Source of the DNA: Castellaniella ginsengisoli
GTDB lineage: Bacteria > Pseudomonadota > Gammaproteobacteria > Burkholderiales > Burkholderiaceae_B
Strand: one strand, 5' to 3'
DNA length: 64,000 bases
NCBI RefSeq assembly: GCF_039523235.1
Contig: NZ_BAAAEX010000008.1
The position numbers and the translations under genes are program-made. Positions 17,527-25,801 of the stretch are shown here, piece after piece. The first letter of the stretch is position 1. Every line of letters begins with the position of its first letter. The notes below the pieces were generated by a model. The model ran no database searches. It saw only the letters and a list, made by a program, of their open reading frames with translations, and had not been told where the DNA came from.

Positions 17527-17596
17527 GATGTGGAGTCTCCTTGTGGGATTCGTCTGCTGCGGCCGATTCGCCGCGTTCTTGCGCATGTTAACTGAA

Positions 17597-17640
17597 ATGC
17601 CCGTGATTCCCGCAGCCTGGAAGGCCGGAATCACGGGCAT
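17597..17640. terminator. Long perfect hairpin upstream of the GlnH-like gene
   Basis: Two 14-nt arms (17597-17610 and 17627-17640, ATGCCCGTGATTCC and its complement) flank a 16-nt loop. A second, imperfect stem lies at about 17656-17688. Both stand between the metQ stop and the next operon on the same strand, so they most likely end metNIQ transcription; a regulatory role for the downstream operon is also possible. Confidence 0.5.
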
Positions 17641-17702
17641 GCGCCACGATTTTCGGGAAATCCCCTAAGGACTCAGGGGGGATTCCCTTGCTCTGGGAGC
17701 GA

Positions 17703-18488
17703 TCAGAACGCGGGAACGATGGCGCCCTTGTAGTGCTCCAGAATGTAGTCGCGGACCTTGGCGGTGTGCAGCGCCTCGACCAGCTTGCGCACGGCCGGAT
17801 CGTCGGTGCGGTCCGCGCGGGTCACCACCAGATTGGCATAGGGAGAGTCCTTGTCCTCGATGAACAGGGCGTCTTTCACCGGATTCAGGCCGGCTTCCAG
17901 CGCGTAGTTGGTGTTGATCAAGGCCACGTCCACGTCGGGCAGCACGCGCGGCAGCGTCGCGGCTTCCAGTTCACGGAACTTCAGGTGCTTGGGGTTTTCC
18001 GACACGTCGCGGGCGGTCGCCAGGATGTTGCTCGGATCCTTCAGCTTGATCAGGCCTTGCTTTTGCAGCAGCAGCAGCGCGCGGGCGCCGTTGGAGGGGT
18101 CGTTCGGAATGGCGATCTGGGCGCCGTCCTTCAGATCCTTGATGTCTTTGATCTTCTGCGAGTAGGCGCCGAAGGGCTCCACGTGCACCAGGCCCACCGA
18201 CACCAGTTTGGTGTCGTGTTCCTTGTTGAAGGAATCCAGGTACGGCTGATGCTGGAAGAAGTTGACGTCGATCTGCTTGTCGGAGACTTGCAGATTGGGC
18301 TGGACGTAATCGGTGAACACCTTGATGTCGAGTTCCACGCCTTCCTTGGCCAGATCGGGCTTGACGAATTCCAGCAGTTCGGCGTGCGGCACGGGGGTGG
18401 CCGCCACGGACAGCTTGGCCGCCTGCGCCGGAGCGGCGAAGGCCAGGGGCAATGCCAGCGCCAGAACCGGCGCGAGTTTCTTGAACAT
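17703..18488 (-). CDS. metQ: Methionine-type ABC transporter substrate-binding protein
   Basis: A 261-residue periplasmic binding protein of the NlpA/MetQ family for D- and L-methionine. The signal peptide (about 1-23, ending AQA) is followed by KLSVAATPVPHAELLEFVKPDLAKEG, and the diagnostic VNFFQHQPYLDSFNKEH and IPNDPSNGARALLLLQKQGLI. E. coli MetQ is a lipoprotein; here no lipobox cysteine is present, so the protein is probably free in the periplasm. AGGAGA precedes the ATG. It is the third gene of metNIQ. Confidence 0.94.
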   Translation of the reverse strand: MFKKLAPVLALALPLAFAAPAQAAKLSVAATPVPHAELLEFVKPDLAKEGVELDIKVFTDYVQPNLQVSDKQIDVNFFQHQPYLDSFNKEHDTKLVSVGLVHVEPFGAYSQKIKDIKDLKDGAQIAIPNDPSNGARALLLLQKQGLIKLKDPSNILATARDVSENPKHLKFRELEAATLPRVLPDVDVALINTNYALEAGLNPVKDALFIEDKDSPYANLVVTRADRTDDPAVRKLVEALHTAKVRDYILEHYKGAIVPAF

Positions 18489-18511
18489 GAGAGATCTCCT
18501 GAATCTAGGGA

Positions 18512-19168
18512 CTACTTTCTGTTGAGCTTGGCCACCCAGCGGTCGCCAAACACCTGAAAAACCTGAACCATGATCACCAGGATCACGACCGTGACGGCCA
18601 TGACGTCGCCCTGGTAGCGCTGGTAGCCGTAGCGTACGGCCAGATCGCCCAGGCCGCCGCCGCCGATCACGCCGGACATGGCGGAATAGCCGACCAGGGT
18701 GATGGCCGTCACCACGACGGCGGCCAGGATGCCCGTGGTGGCTTCCGGCAGCAACGCCCACAACACCGTCTGCCGGGAGGTCGCCCCCATGGCGCGGCAG
18801 GCTTCGCTCACGCCCGGGTCCAGTTCGCGCAACACGTTCTCGACCAACCGGGCGAAGAACGGGGCCGCGCTGGCCACGAGCGGCGGAATCGACCCCTGGA
18901 CGCCCAGCGCCGTTCCCACCACCAGACGGGAAAACGGAATCATCACGATCAGCAGGATCAGGAACGGCACCGAGCGCAGCACATTCACGATGAAGGCGAC
19001 CGTCTGGTAGACGGCGCGGTTGTCCACCGCCTGCCCGGGGCTGGTCAGAAACAGCAGCACCCCGACCGGCAGACCGATCAGCACGGTGAACAACAGGGAA
19101 AAGCCCGTCATCAACAGGGTGTCGATCGTGGCTTCGCCGATCAACCACCAGTCCACATTCGCCATCAT
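18512..19168 (-). CDS. metI: Methionine ABC transporter permease
   Basis: A 218-residue inner-membrane permease with about five membrane segments. The coupling loop reads SEACRAMGATSRQTVLWALLPEA, and VNVLRSVPFLILLIVMIP and GYSAMSGVIGGGGLGDLA are typical MetI signatures. Its stop is 23 nt before metQ, and its start overlaps the metN stop by 4 nt. It forms the membrane pore with the MetN ATPase. Confidence 0.95.
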   Translation of the reverse strand: MMANVDWWLIGEATIDTLLMTGFSLLFTVLIGLPVGVLLFLTSPGQAVDNRAVYQTVAFIVNVLRSVPFLILLIVMIPFSRLVVGTALGVQGSIPPLVASAAPFFARLVENVLRELDPGVSEACRAMGATSRQTVLWALLPEATTGILAAVVVTAITLVGYSAMSGVIGGGGLGDLAVRYGYQRYQGDVMAVTVVILVIMVQVFQVFGDRWVAKLNRK

Positions 19169-20178
19169 GGCCGCAATACCTCGTAATCGACGCCGGCTTC
19201 ATCCAGCGCGGGGGCCAGCCCGTCCAGACCCGATCCGGTGCCCTCGGCCGCCACGACCAGTTGGCCGTAGGGGGTGTCCTTGATCCGGCCCACGGAACCT
19301 TGCAGGATGCTCAGGTCAAGGCCCAGGTCGCGGCTCAGGCGGCTGAGCAAAGGGCTGGCGGTGTTCTCGCCCCGGAAACTCAGGCGCAGCAGGCGGCCCG
19401 GCACGCCCTGGGCCAGGGTCCGCCAGCCCTCGCCGCCGTCCAGGCCGCTTTCGGACAGCAAGGCACGCGTCGCATCGTGCCGGGGGTGCAGGAAGACGTC
19501 CAGCACCTGCCCGGATTCGACGATGCGGCCGCCTTCGATCACCGCCACCCGGTCGCAGACCGCACGGATCACGTCCATGCCGTGGGTGATCAGCACGATG
19601 GTCAGCCCCAGGCGCTGATTGATGTCGCCCAGCAGGCGCAGGATGGATTGGGTGGTTTCCGGGTCCAGCGCCGAAGTGGCCTCGTCGCAGAGCAGCAGGC
19701 GCGGCCTGCTGGCGAGCGCGCGGGCGATGCCCACGCGCTGCTGCTGGCCGCCGGACAGTTGCCCCGGATATTTGTGCATCTGGTCGGCCAGGCCGACGAG
19801 GTTCAGGACTTCGCGGGCGCGGGCCTCGCGGTCGGCGCGCGGCATGCCCGACAGTCGCAGGGGGAAGCACACGTTGTCCATCACCGTGCGTGAACGCAGC
19901 AAGTTGAAGTGCTGGAACACCATGCCCACCGAACGCCGGTATTCGCGCAGTTGGGCATCGGAAAACGCCGTGATGTCGCGTCCGTCGACCCGCACGCTGC
20001 CCTCGGTGGGGCGTTCCAGCAGGTTGAGCATGCGGATCAAGGTGCTTTTGCCCGCCCCCGAACGCCCGATGATGCCGAAGACCTCGCCTTCGCGAATGTT
20101 CAGGTTGATGTCGACGAGCGCGTTCACCGCCCGGCCAGCGGATTCGTACGTCTTACGGATGTTCTCGAGATCGATCAA
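19165..20178 (-). CDS. metN: Methionine ABC transporter ATP-binding protein
   Basis: A 337-residue ATPase: Walker A GRSGAGKST, signature LSGGQQQRVGIARALA, Walker B LLLCDEATSALD, then the C-terminal NIL (ACT-like) domain at about 265-337 that senses methionine in E. coli MetN. The start is uncertain. TTG at 20178 gives the family N-terminus MIDLENIRKTY; a GTG at 20208 is in frame but lies inside a repeat-like segment and adds ten residues (VWGVFQWPCI) not seen in the family. Neither has a strong ribosome-binding site. Confidence 0.92.
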   Translation of the reverse strand: MIDLENIRKTYESAGRAVNALVDINLNIREGEVFGIIGRSGAGKSTLIRMLNLLERPTEGSVRVDGRDITAFSDAQLREYRRSVGMVFQHFNLLRSRTVMDNVCFPLRLSGMPRADREARAREVLNLVGLADQMHKYPGQLSGGQQQRVGIARALASRPRLLLCDEATSALDPETTQSILRLLGDINQRLGLTIVLITHGMDVIRAVCDRVAVIEGGRIVESGQVLDVFLHPRHDATRALLSESGLDGGEGWRTLAQGVPGRLLRLSFRGENTASPLLSRLSRDLGLDLSILQGSVGRIKDTPYGQLVVAAEGTGSGLDGLAPALDEAGVDYEVLRP

Positions 20179-20199
20179 GATACACGGCCACTGAAAAAC

Positions 20200-20270
20200 G
20201 CCCCACACACTGCGCCCCGCGGGCGTGCCCGCCAGGGCCTTTTCATCCTGGGGCGGCCCGGCGATGAAAG
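20200..20270. repeat. Diverged relative of the 7240 hairpin repeat, upstream of metN
   Basis: The block CCCCACACACTGCGC resembles the start of the 7240 units, and CTGGGGCGGCCCGGC is shared nearly base for base. In both places this G/C-rich segment is the loop of a hairpin, but the stem differs: TTTTTGCC/GGCAAAAA at 7293-7323 and TTTCATC/GATGAAA at 20241-20269. Pairing is kept although the bases change. Confidence 0.6.
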
Positions 20271-20327
20271 AAAGCGATCCCGGATCAACGGAATGCGAAA
20301 CAGAAATTTACCATGCTGTTTCGACAG

Positions 20328-20358
20328 ATTATTTCGATAATATATTACTGGAAATAAT
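20328..20358. promoter_or_regulatory. AT-rich inverted repeat in the metN upstream region
   Basis: Perfect 8-nt arms ATTATTTC (20328-20335) and GAAATAAT (20351-20358) are separated by 15 nt and lie in an AT-rich island about 130-180 nt before metN, in otherwise GC-rich DNA. It could be an operator or a promoter-proximal element for metNIQ. No known methionine riboswitch or Fur box is recognised. The rest of 20360-20535 shows only short GC palindromes and no gene. Confidence 0.4.
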
Positions 20359-20535
20359 ATGGATCGCAGCGGGATTCCCCGGGGCTTCCCGGGAAACGGC
20401 GCCCTGGCCCCGGGCCAGACATGCGCGGAAGTACGGATACACACATCGGGCATCCAGCCGCACAATGACCCGGTCGCATGCTGCCGGCACAGATACGCCC
20501 ATCGCGATGCATGGCCTCCAAGCGCCGCAAAGCAC

Positions 20536-20560
20536 GACGCCTCCCGACCGGGGAGGCGTC
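20536..20560 (-). terminator. Hairpin downstream of tRNA-Lys
   Basis: A 10-bp perfect stem (GACGCCTCCC / GGGAGGCGTC) with a 5-nt loop begins 25 nt after the tRNA 3' end on the minus strand, followed by a weak T-stretch (GTGCTTTGC). Placement and stability suggest an intrinsic terminator for the tRNA transcript. Confidence 0.6.
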
Positions 20561-20585
20561 AGCTCATGATCCGCATGGGAAATTC

Positions 20586-20661
20586 TGGTGGGTCGTGCGC
20601 GGCTCGAACGCGCGACCAACGGATTAAAAGTCCGGTGCTCTACCGACTGAGCTAACGACCC
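20586..20661 (-). tRNA. tRNA-Lys (anticodon UUU)
   Basis: A 76-nt tRNA read leftwards. The acceptor stem GGGTCGT pairs with ACGACCC, the D-arm is GCTCAGTCGGTAGAGC, the anticodon loop is CTTTTAA with anticodon TTT, the T-arm contains GTTCGAG, and CCA is encoded. All arms pair, and this anticodon reads lysine AAA/AAG codons. Confidence 0.97.
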
Positions 20662-20673
20662 ACGAAGCCCTAT

Positions 20674-20702
20674 ATTCTGACATCGCATCCATAGGGCGTC
20701 AA
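20674..20702 (-). promoter_or_regulatory. Sigma-70 promoter of tRNA-Lys
   Basis: TTGACG (20702-20697) and CAGAAT (20679-20674) with a 17-nt spacer end about 12 nt before the mature tRNA 5' end, as expected for a stable-RNA promoter with a short leader. Confidence 0.65.
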
Positions 20703-20744
20703 GTATTCCAACCCCGATTTCCGGAGATTCAAAGAGACCGTCCC

Positions 20745-21530
20745 ATGCCAGATCCGACCCACCACCCGTCTCTGCGGCTGCACATCCTGTCCGATCTGCA
20801 CCTCAGCCAGCAAGGCCTGACCTTGCCCGAGGTCCAGGCCGACCTCACCATCCTGGCCGGCGACATCGCCCGGCCCAGGGCGGCCATGGAATGGGCGAGC
20901 GGCATCCCCCGCCCCGTGCTGTACGTGCCGGGCAACCACGAATTCTATGGCGGCTCCATCCCCCACGTGCGCGCGGAACTGGCCGAGCAGGCGCAGGCTC
21001 ACGGCATCCGGCTGCTGGACCAGCAGGCCGTCGTGATCGATGGGGTGCGCTTCCTGGGCGCCACTCTCTGGACGGATTTCGAGCTGTTCGGGATCGAGTT
21101 GCGCGAGATGGCCATGGAACGCACGGCGGAATTCATGCGCGATTTCCAGGTCATCCGCAACGGCGACGGCTCGCGCTTCACCCCCCAGGACGCCGCGGCG
21201 CTGTTCCGCGCGCAATACGACTGGCTGGACACCCAACTGGACACGCCGCATGCCGGGCCGACGGTGGTCATCACCCACCATGCGCCCAATATGCGCAGCG
21301 TGCATCCGCGCTTTGCCGAGTCCATCCTCAGCGCCGGCTTCGTGTCCGAATGCGCCAGCCTGCTGGGCCGGGCCGACCTCTGGATCCACGGCCACACGCA
21401 CGACAGCTTCGACTATACGGTGTATGGCGCCCGCGTCCTGTGCAACCCGCGCGGCTACTGCCGCGACGGGGTCAACGAGAATCCCGTCTTCGATCCCGGC
21501 CTGTGCATCAGCGTGCCCGCGAAATCCTGA
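20745..21530 (+). CDS. Calcineurin-like metallophosphoesterase
   Basis: A 261-residue protein with all five metallophosphoesterase motifs in order: SDLHLS (Asp-x-His), AGDIARP, PGNHEFYG, ITHHAPN and HGHTHDS. These bind a two-metal centre that hydrolyses phosphoesters. There is no signal peptide, so it is probably cytoplasmic. The substrate (nucleotide, phospholipid or protein phosphate) cannot be read from the sequence. Its last 23 nt overlap the 3' end of the convergent GH31-like gene. Confidence 0.9.
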   Translation: MPDPTHHPSLRLHILSDLHLSQQGLTLPEVQADLTILAGDIARPRAAMEWASGIPRPVLYVPGNHEFYGGSIPHVRAELAEQAQAHGIRLLDQQAVVIDGVRFLGATLWTDFELFGIELREMAMERTAEFMRDFQVIRNGDGSRFTPQDAAALFRAQYDWLDTQLDTPHAGPTVVITHHAPNMRSVHPRFAESILSAGFVSECASLLGRADLWIHGHTHDSFDYTVYGARVLCNPRGYCRDGVNENPVFDPGLCISVPAKS

Positions 21531-23691
21531 CCTCGGCCCCGCGGCGCTTGACCTCGAGCCCCTCGGACGGCAGGATGCGCAGGCCTTCCAGGCCCTTGAT
21601 GTAGCTGGAGCCCTGCATCTGCATGACGCGGATCTTGTTGCGCATGACCACCGGATTGTGCTCGGGCATGCCGAACATCCAGACTTCTTCCAGAATCCGA
21701 GCCGAGTTGATCTCGCCGGTGTGCTGGGCCGTCGGCCCCAGGCACAGCATGTGGCCCTCGCGACCGAAGACCGGCAGCGTATCCAGGCCCGGCCGCACCG
21801 TCCAGCGGGTGCCGCCCTCATAGCGCCAGCCGGTGTTCAGATCCCACCAGGCATCGCCCTTGGGCAGGTAGACCTCGGTCACCCCGCCGGCCTGCATCAC
21901 CGGCGCCACCAGCAGCGCCGGCCCCAGCAGATATTGCGTGTCCCAGACATGCGCGTCGGGATCGGCGGGGTAGGCCTGAGCCATGGACCGCTGCACCGGC
22001 AGGCCGGTGCGCACGGCGTCATCGATGATGCCGGCCACATAAGGCAGCAACCGGTAGCGCCATTGCAGCCAATGCGCCACCAGCGCGCGCGTATCGGCAT
22101 CGAAGGCATCGGGCATCAGCGCGGGCAATCCCTGGAAGCTGAAGTTGGCGGAAAACACGCCCATCGCCAGCCAGCGCAGGTAGAGCTCGGGCGTCATGGC
22201 GCCCGTCGGGCGCCCGGCGTTGCCAAGGCGATGCGTCTGCACGGCGACACCGCCGTTGCCCACCGACAGGGCGGCCCGCAAGGTGGCCGCGTAACCCTGC
22301 CAGTCATTGTCCACAGCCGGCCCCTGCTGCCAGGCGAAACGCTGCACCCCGGGGAACAAATCGCGGCTCAGCAACACGCCTTCCTGAGGCGTGCGCGGGC
22401 CCGCGACGGCATCGAACAAGGCCCGGCGCGCCAGATGCGGATACGCCGAGCGCAGCACCGCGCCGGTTTCGCCGCCCCGGGCCTCGGTCTCGTCGGGCAG
22501 GTCGAACTGCGCCTGGCAGACCGGCGCCTCCAGGCCTTCTTCGACGGCCTGCAGGTGGCGTTCCGTCCAGAGCCGGGCGGCATCCCGGTGCGTCAGGTCC
22601 AGCAGCCCGAACGGCTGGCCGCCGGAAGCCGGCGTGCCGGGGCAGAGCCAGGGTTCGCCCTCGGCGTCGCACAGCAGCCAGCCCCGGTCCGCCCATTCTT
22701 CGAACAGGGACGTGCCCTGCAGGACGCCGGGAATGCAGGCGCCCGCCAGGTGGATGTCGAGTTCGGCGGCCTGCGCCACGAAACCGCGCCAGTCGGGGAT
22801 ACGGCCGGACCATTCGAAGACCGGCTTGTCGGCCTGGAATCCCAGGATGGCGGGCTCGGCCAGCACCAGCGCATCGAGCGCCATGCCCTGGCTGCGCAGG
22901 CTGCGGATCTGCTGCAGGCTGGATTCGGCGGATTGGCCGGGCGCCTGGTCCAGCCAGACGCCCATGGGCCAGAGATTGGGCTGGCCGGCGCGGCCCGTGA
23001 GCGCCGTGTACTGATTCAGGATTTCGGAAGGGTCGCCGACGAACAGGAACAAGTCCAGCCCTTCACCCCATGCTTCGACGGTATAAGCCCCGTCGGCCTG
23101 AAGATCGTGCTCGACTCGATTGAGGGTATTGACGTATGCCCCCCAGCCGCGAGGACTCCAGGCCAAAGGCAGGCAACGGTCTGCCGGCGCATCGGAAACC
23201 AGGCGCGCCCCCCGGCGATCCAGTTCGTCCAGGGATTCGCCCAGGCCATATACGCCCTCGTCCGGCTCCAGCGCCCAGACCAGCGGCCAGCGGCCCGATC
23301 CGCTGCCGGCGGAGGGAATCGGCAGCAGGGCGCGGGCGATGCATTCATCGCCCCGGAACAGGCGCAGGCCGGGCTCGGAGCCGCCGACTTCCAGGCCGGC
23401 CTCGCCCTGGACCAGGCGCCAGCCGCCCGTCTCCCGGGTCAGGCATTCCATTTCTCCGACGGCCTCATGGCGCGCCAGCAGCATGTCGGCCTGGCGCTGC
23501 GCCCGCAGCGTCGGCTTGCCGGGCTCCAGCCAGGCGAGCGGCCCGCAGCGCAGCCGGAACACCCCGGGCGCATGGGCCTCGATCCGGAGGCGCCACTCGC
23601 CGGCGTGAAACGTCCATTCGACGCAGGAAGGCGTCATAGCGACCGGGCCGGCCTCAAAAACTTGGTCCGCCAATTCGATGGTGGGCGACAC
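21508..23691 (-). CDS. Glycoside hydrolase family 31-like protein with altered catalytic motifs
   Basis: A 727-residue protein with the GH31 (alpha-glucosidase/alpha-xylosidase) layout: N-terminal beta-sandwich with VYGLGES and GWGAYVNTLNRVEHDL (about 120-180), an (alpha/beta)8 barrel starting near LWPMGVWLDQ, and C-terminal sheets (QYLLGPALLVAPVM). The nucleophile region reads QFDLPDE with Asp397 in place. Where the acid/base motif W-x-GD is expected it reads WQQGPAVDNDW, with Pro458 after the Gly, and the usual H-D-I-G-G-F reads HRLGNAG. Activity is therefore doubtful. The GTG start at 23691 has AGAGGA 6 nt before it; an ATG at 23721 is the alternative. No signal peptide and no sugar-transport genes are near. 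Confidence 0.8.
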   Translation of the reverse strand: MSPTIELADQVFEAGPVAMTPSCVEWTFHAGEWRLRIEAHAPGVFRLRCGPLAWLEPGKPTLRAQRQADMLLARHEAVGEMECLTRETGGWRLVQGEAGLEVGGSEPGLRLFRGDECIARALLPIPSAGSGSGRWPLVWALEPDEGVYGLGESLDELDRRGARLVSDAPADRCLPLAWSPRGWGAYVNTLNRVEHDLQADGAYTVEAWGEGLDLFLFVGDPSEILNQYTALTGRAGQPNLWPMGVWLDQAPGQSAESSLQQIRSLRSQGMALDALVLAEPAILGFQADKPVFEWSGRIPDWRGFVAQAAELDIHLAGACIPGVLQGTSLFEEWADRGWLLCDAEGEPWLCPGTPASGGQPFGLLDLTHRDAARLWTERHLQAVEEGLEAPVCQAQFDLPDETEARGGETGAVLRSAYPHLARRALFDAVAGPRTPQEGVLLSRDLFPGVQRFAWQQGPAVDNDWQGYAATLRAALSVGNGGVAVQTHRLGNAGRPTGAMTPELYLRWLAMGVFSANFSFQGLPALMPDAFDADTRALVAHWLQWRYRLLPYVAGIIDDAVRTGLPVQRSMAQAYPADPDAHVWDTQYLLGPALLVAPVMQAGGVTEVYLPKGDAWWDLNTGWRYEGGTRWTVRPGLDTLPVFGREGHMLCLGPTAQHTGEINSARILEEVWMFGMPEHNPVVMRNKIRVMQMQGSSYIKGLEGLRILPSEGLEVKRRGAEVRISRAR

Positions 23692-23845
23692 AGCGTGATC
23701 CTCTGGGCAATCTACCCGCATGAGTCTTGCAAAAGACGTTATTCTGACGGATTTGCGCCATAAAATAAAATCCCGTCGGTAAGCGCGCGGTTCATTCTGC
23801 GCCCTTGCCGGCTCCTGCGCCAACCTTCGTGCCACACCCGCGGAA

Positions 23846-25705
23846 TCAGCGCACGCCGATGCGCCGGGCCAGTTCGCGCTCGATCGGCGCGGGTTCGCCA
23901 TCCATCCAGGCGCCGATGAGGTCGCCCGCCAAGGCCGACCAGCTCAGCCCGCGCGACCCATAGGCGCACGCCAGCCACAATCCGGGCTGATCCGGCGCCG
24001 GCCCGATCATGGGCAGGTGATCCCGCGTGGCGGCCCGCCACCCCGCCCAACCGACCACTCCCTCCCGCCCCAGCCAGGGGATGTCCCGCGTATCGGCCCA
24101 GCCCCGCACACGCGCCAGAATATCCTGATGACCCGCCGCATCCGCCACCGCGTCGGGCGCTCCGGGCCGGTAGGTGCTGCCCGCAACGCCCCAGCCGTCT
24201 TGGGGCGGGAGGCAGTAACCCTGCCCCGACAAGATGCAGCGCGGCACATCGGATGCCCCCGCCGGATACAGGCTGACCTGCCCGGCGATGGGCGTGAGCC
24301 CCGATAAAACCGGCAGGCGATCGAGCGGCAATCTCTCCGCCAGCAAGGCCCGCGCATGCCGGGCATTGGCGACCACGACGACGTCCGCCCGCCCCTGCTC
24401 GAGCCCCGAGGCGTCCCGCAGCGACCAGCCGCCCCCGGGCGCCGGCGCCAGCGATTCGACAGCCGCGGCACGGCGCGCCACCCCCCGCAAGGACAACAAG
24501 GCGGCAATCAGCTCGCCCGGGCACACCCGCAAAGCGCCCGGAAACCAGAGGCCGCCCCAGGGCACCCCGACACCCGCCCGCCGGCCCGCTTCAACGGCAT
24601 CAAGCCATTGCACCCAATCCACGGGAAAACCCAAGCGCTCCAGCGCACGGCGTTGCACGTCGGCCTGCGCGGCCGACTGCGCGCAGACCAGTGCGCCGCA
24701 GGCCTGCGGCCGGGCCGCCTTGTCCAGGTCCAGCCAGCGCGCCCGCGCCCGGGCCAGGCCGACGCGGCTCAGGCGCGAACGCGTGTCGTCGTCCGGGCTG
24801 AGGGCCGGCACCAGTGCGGCGGCGCCCCGGCGGCGCAGCGCCGGATCGGCGTCCAGGGCGCACGCGGGATCCCAGACCTCGACCTCATGCCCCCGCCCAG
24901 CCAGGGCCTGCGCCACGCCCGCGCCCGCGAGGCCGCCGCCCACCACCGCCACCCGGCGCCGGGCGGGATCGGGCGCGGGCACCCCCAGGCCGGGGCGCAA
25001 GACCGCGGTCGTCATTTCACGCTTGCCGGCAATGCCGGGGATCTTGCTCACCAGGAATCCGGCATCGCGCAGGTCTCGCCGCACCTGTCCGGCCGAGCAC
25101 CAGGTCGCCGCCGTCGCCCCGGCGACCGCCAGCCGCCGCAATTGGCCAAAGACGGCGGGCGACCACATGTCGGGATTGACGCGGGGCGCAAAGCCGTCCA
25201 GAAAAAAGGCGTCGACGCAGGCGCGCGCCTGACGCGCCTGGCGGCGGATGTCGCCAAACAGCAGCGTCAGCGTGAGCCGCCCGCCCTGCAGCTCCAGGCG
25301 ATGCACGCCCGGAAGCAGATCGGGCCAGCGCCCGGCCAGTTCCCGGGCCAGCGGCTGATAGTCTTCGGGCAGGCGGCGCCAGGCCCGCTGCAGATCCGCC
25401 ACGGCAAAGGGATGCGCCTCGAAGGCCAGGTAGTGCAGCAGGCCGCTGCGTCCAGGATCGTCCAGCCAGGCGCGCCAGGCCGCGAAAAAATTGTGCCCGA
25501 GGCCAAAGCCTGTCTCGGCGATGGTGAACGCGGCGCGCCCGCGCCAGCGGCCCGGCAGGCCGTTGCCCTCCAGAAAGACGTGGCGCGCTTGCGGCAGCGC
25601 CCCGGCCTCGCCGTGGTAGACATCGCCGAATTCCAGGCTGCGCGGCACGCCCCGCGGGTCTTCATGCCAGGAGGCGGGCTTCAAGATTTCATGATGGTCC
25701 GACAC
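23846..25705 (-). CDS. mnmC: Bifunctional tRNA mnm5s2U biosynthesis protein MnmC
   Basis: A 619-residue two-domain enzyme for the wobble uridine of tRNAs such as tRNA-Lys(UUU) and tRNA-Glu. The N-terminal methyltransferase (about 1-245) shows ETGFGLGHNFFAAW and DAFFLDGFAPRVNPDMW. The C-terminal FAD oxidase (about 258-619) begins with the Rossmann motif VAVVGGGLAGAGVAQAL and contains GLTPIAGQVS and YGSRGLSWS. The oxidase removes the carboxymethyl group and the methyltransferase then methylates the amine. Length and domain order match E. coli MnmC. It is divergent from the inositol-phosphatase family gene. Confidence 0.95.
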   Translation of the reverse strand: MSDHHEILKPASWHEDPRGVPRSLEFGDVYHGEAGALPQARHVFLEGNGLPGRWRGRAAFTIAETGFGLGHNFFAAWRAWLDDPGRSGLLHYLAFEAHPFAVADLQRAWRRLPEDYQPLARELAGRWPDLLPGVHRLELQGGRLTLTLLFGDIRRQARQARACVDAFFLDGFAPRVNPDMWSPAVFGQLRRLAVAGATAATWCSAGQVRRDLRDAGFLVSKIPGIAGKREMTTAVLRPGLGVPAPDPARRRVAVVGGGLAGAGVAQALAGRGHEVEVWDPACALDADPALRRRGAAALVPALSPDDDTRSRLSRVGLARARARWLDLDKAARPQACGALVCAQSAAQADVQRRALERLGFPVDWVQWLDAVEAGRRAGVGVPWGGLWFPGALRVCPGELIAALLSLRGVARRAAAVESLAPAPGGGWSLRDASGLEQGRADVVVVANARHARALLAERLPLDRLPVLSGLTPIAGQVSLYPAGASDVPRCILSGQGYCLPPQDGWGVAGSTYRPGAPDAVADAAGHQDILARVRGWADTRDIPWLGREGVVGWAGWRAATRDHLPMIGPAPDQPGLWLACAYGSRGLSWSALAGDLIGAWMDGEPAPIERELARRIGVR

Positions 25706-25801
25706 GCGGGAACACTCATCCAGGGGTCACGTACAATGGGGGCAACACGCCACGCAGGCCGGTTGGCGGCCTGACGGGCGCATCACGGGAATCAGCGCAT
25801 C

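Noticed and set aside
20328..20358. Fur box or SAM riboswitch upstream of metN
   Set aside because: The palindrome lacks the Fur GATAATGATAATC pattern, and no SAM riboswitch core helices are recognisable.
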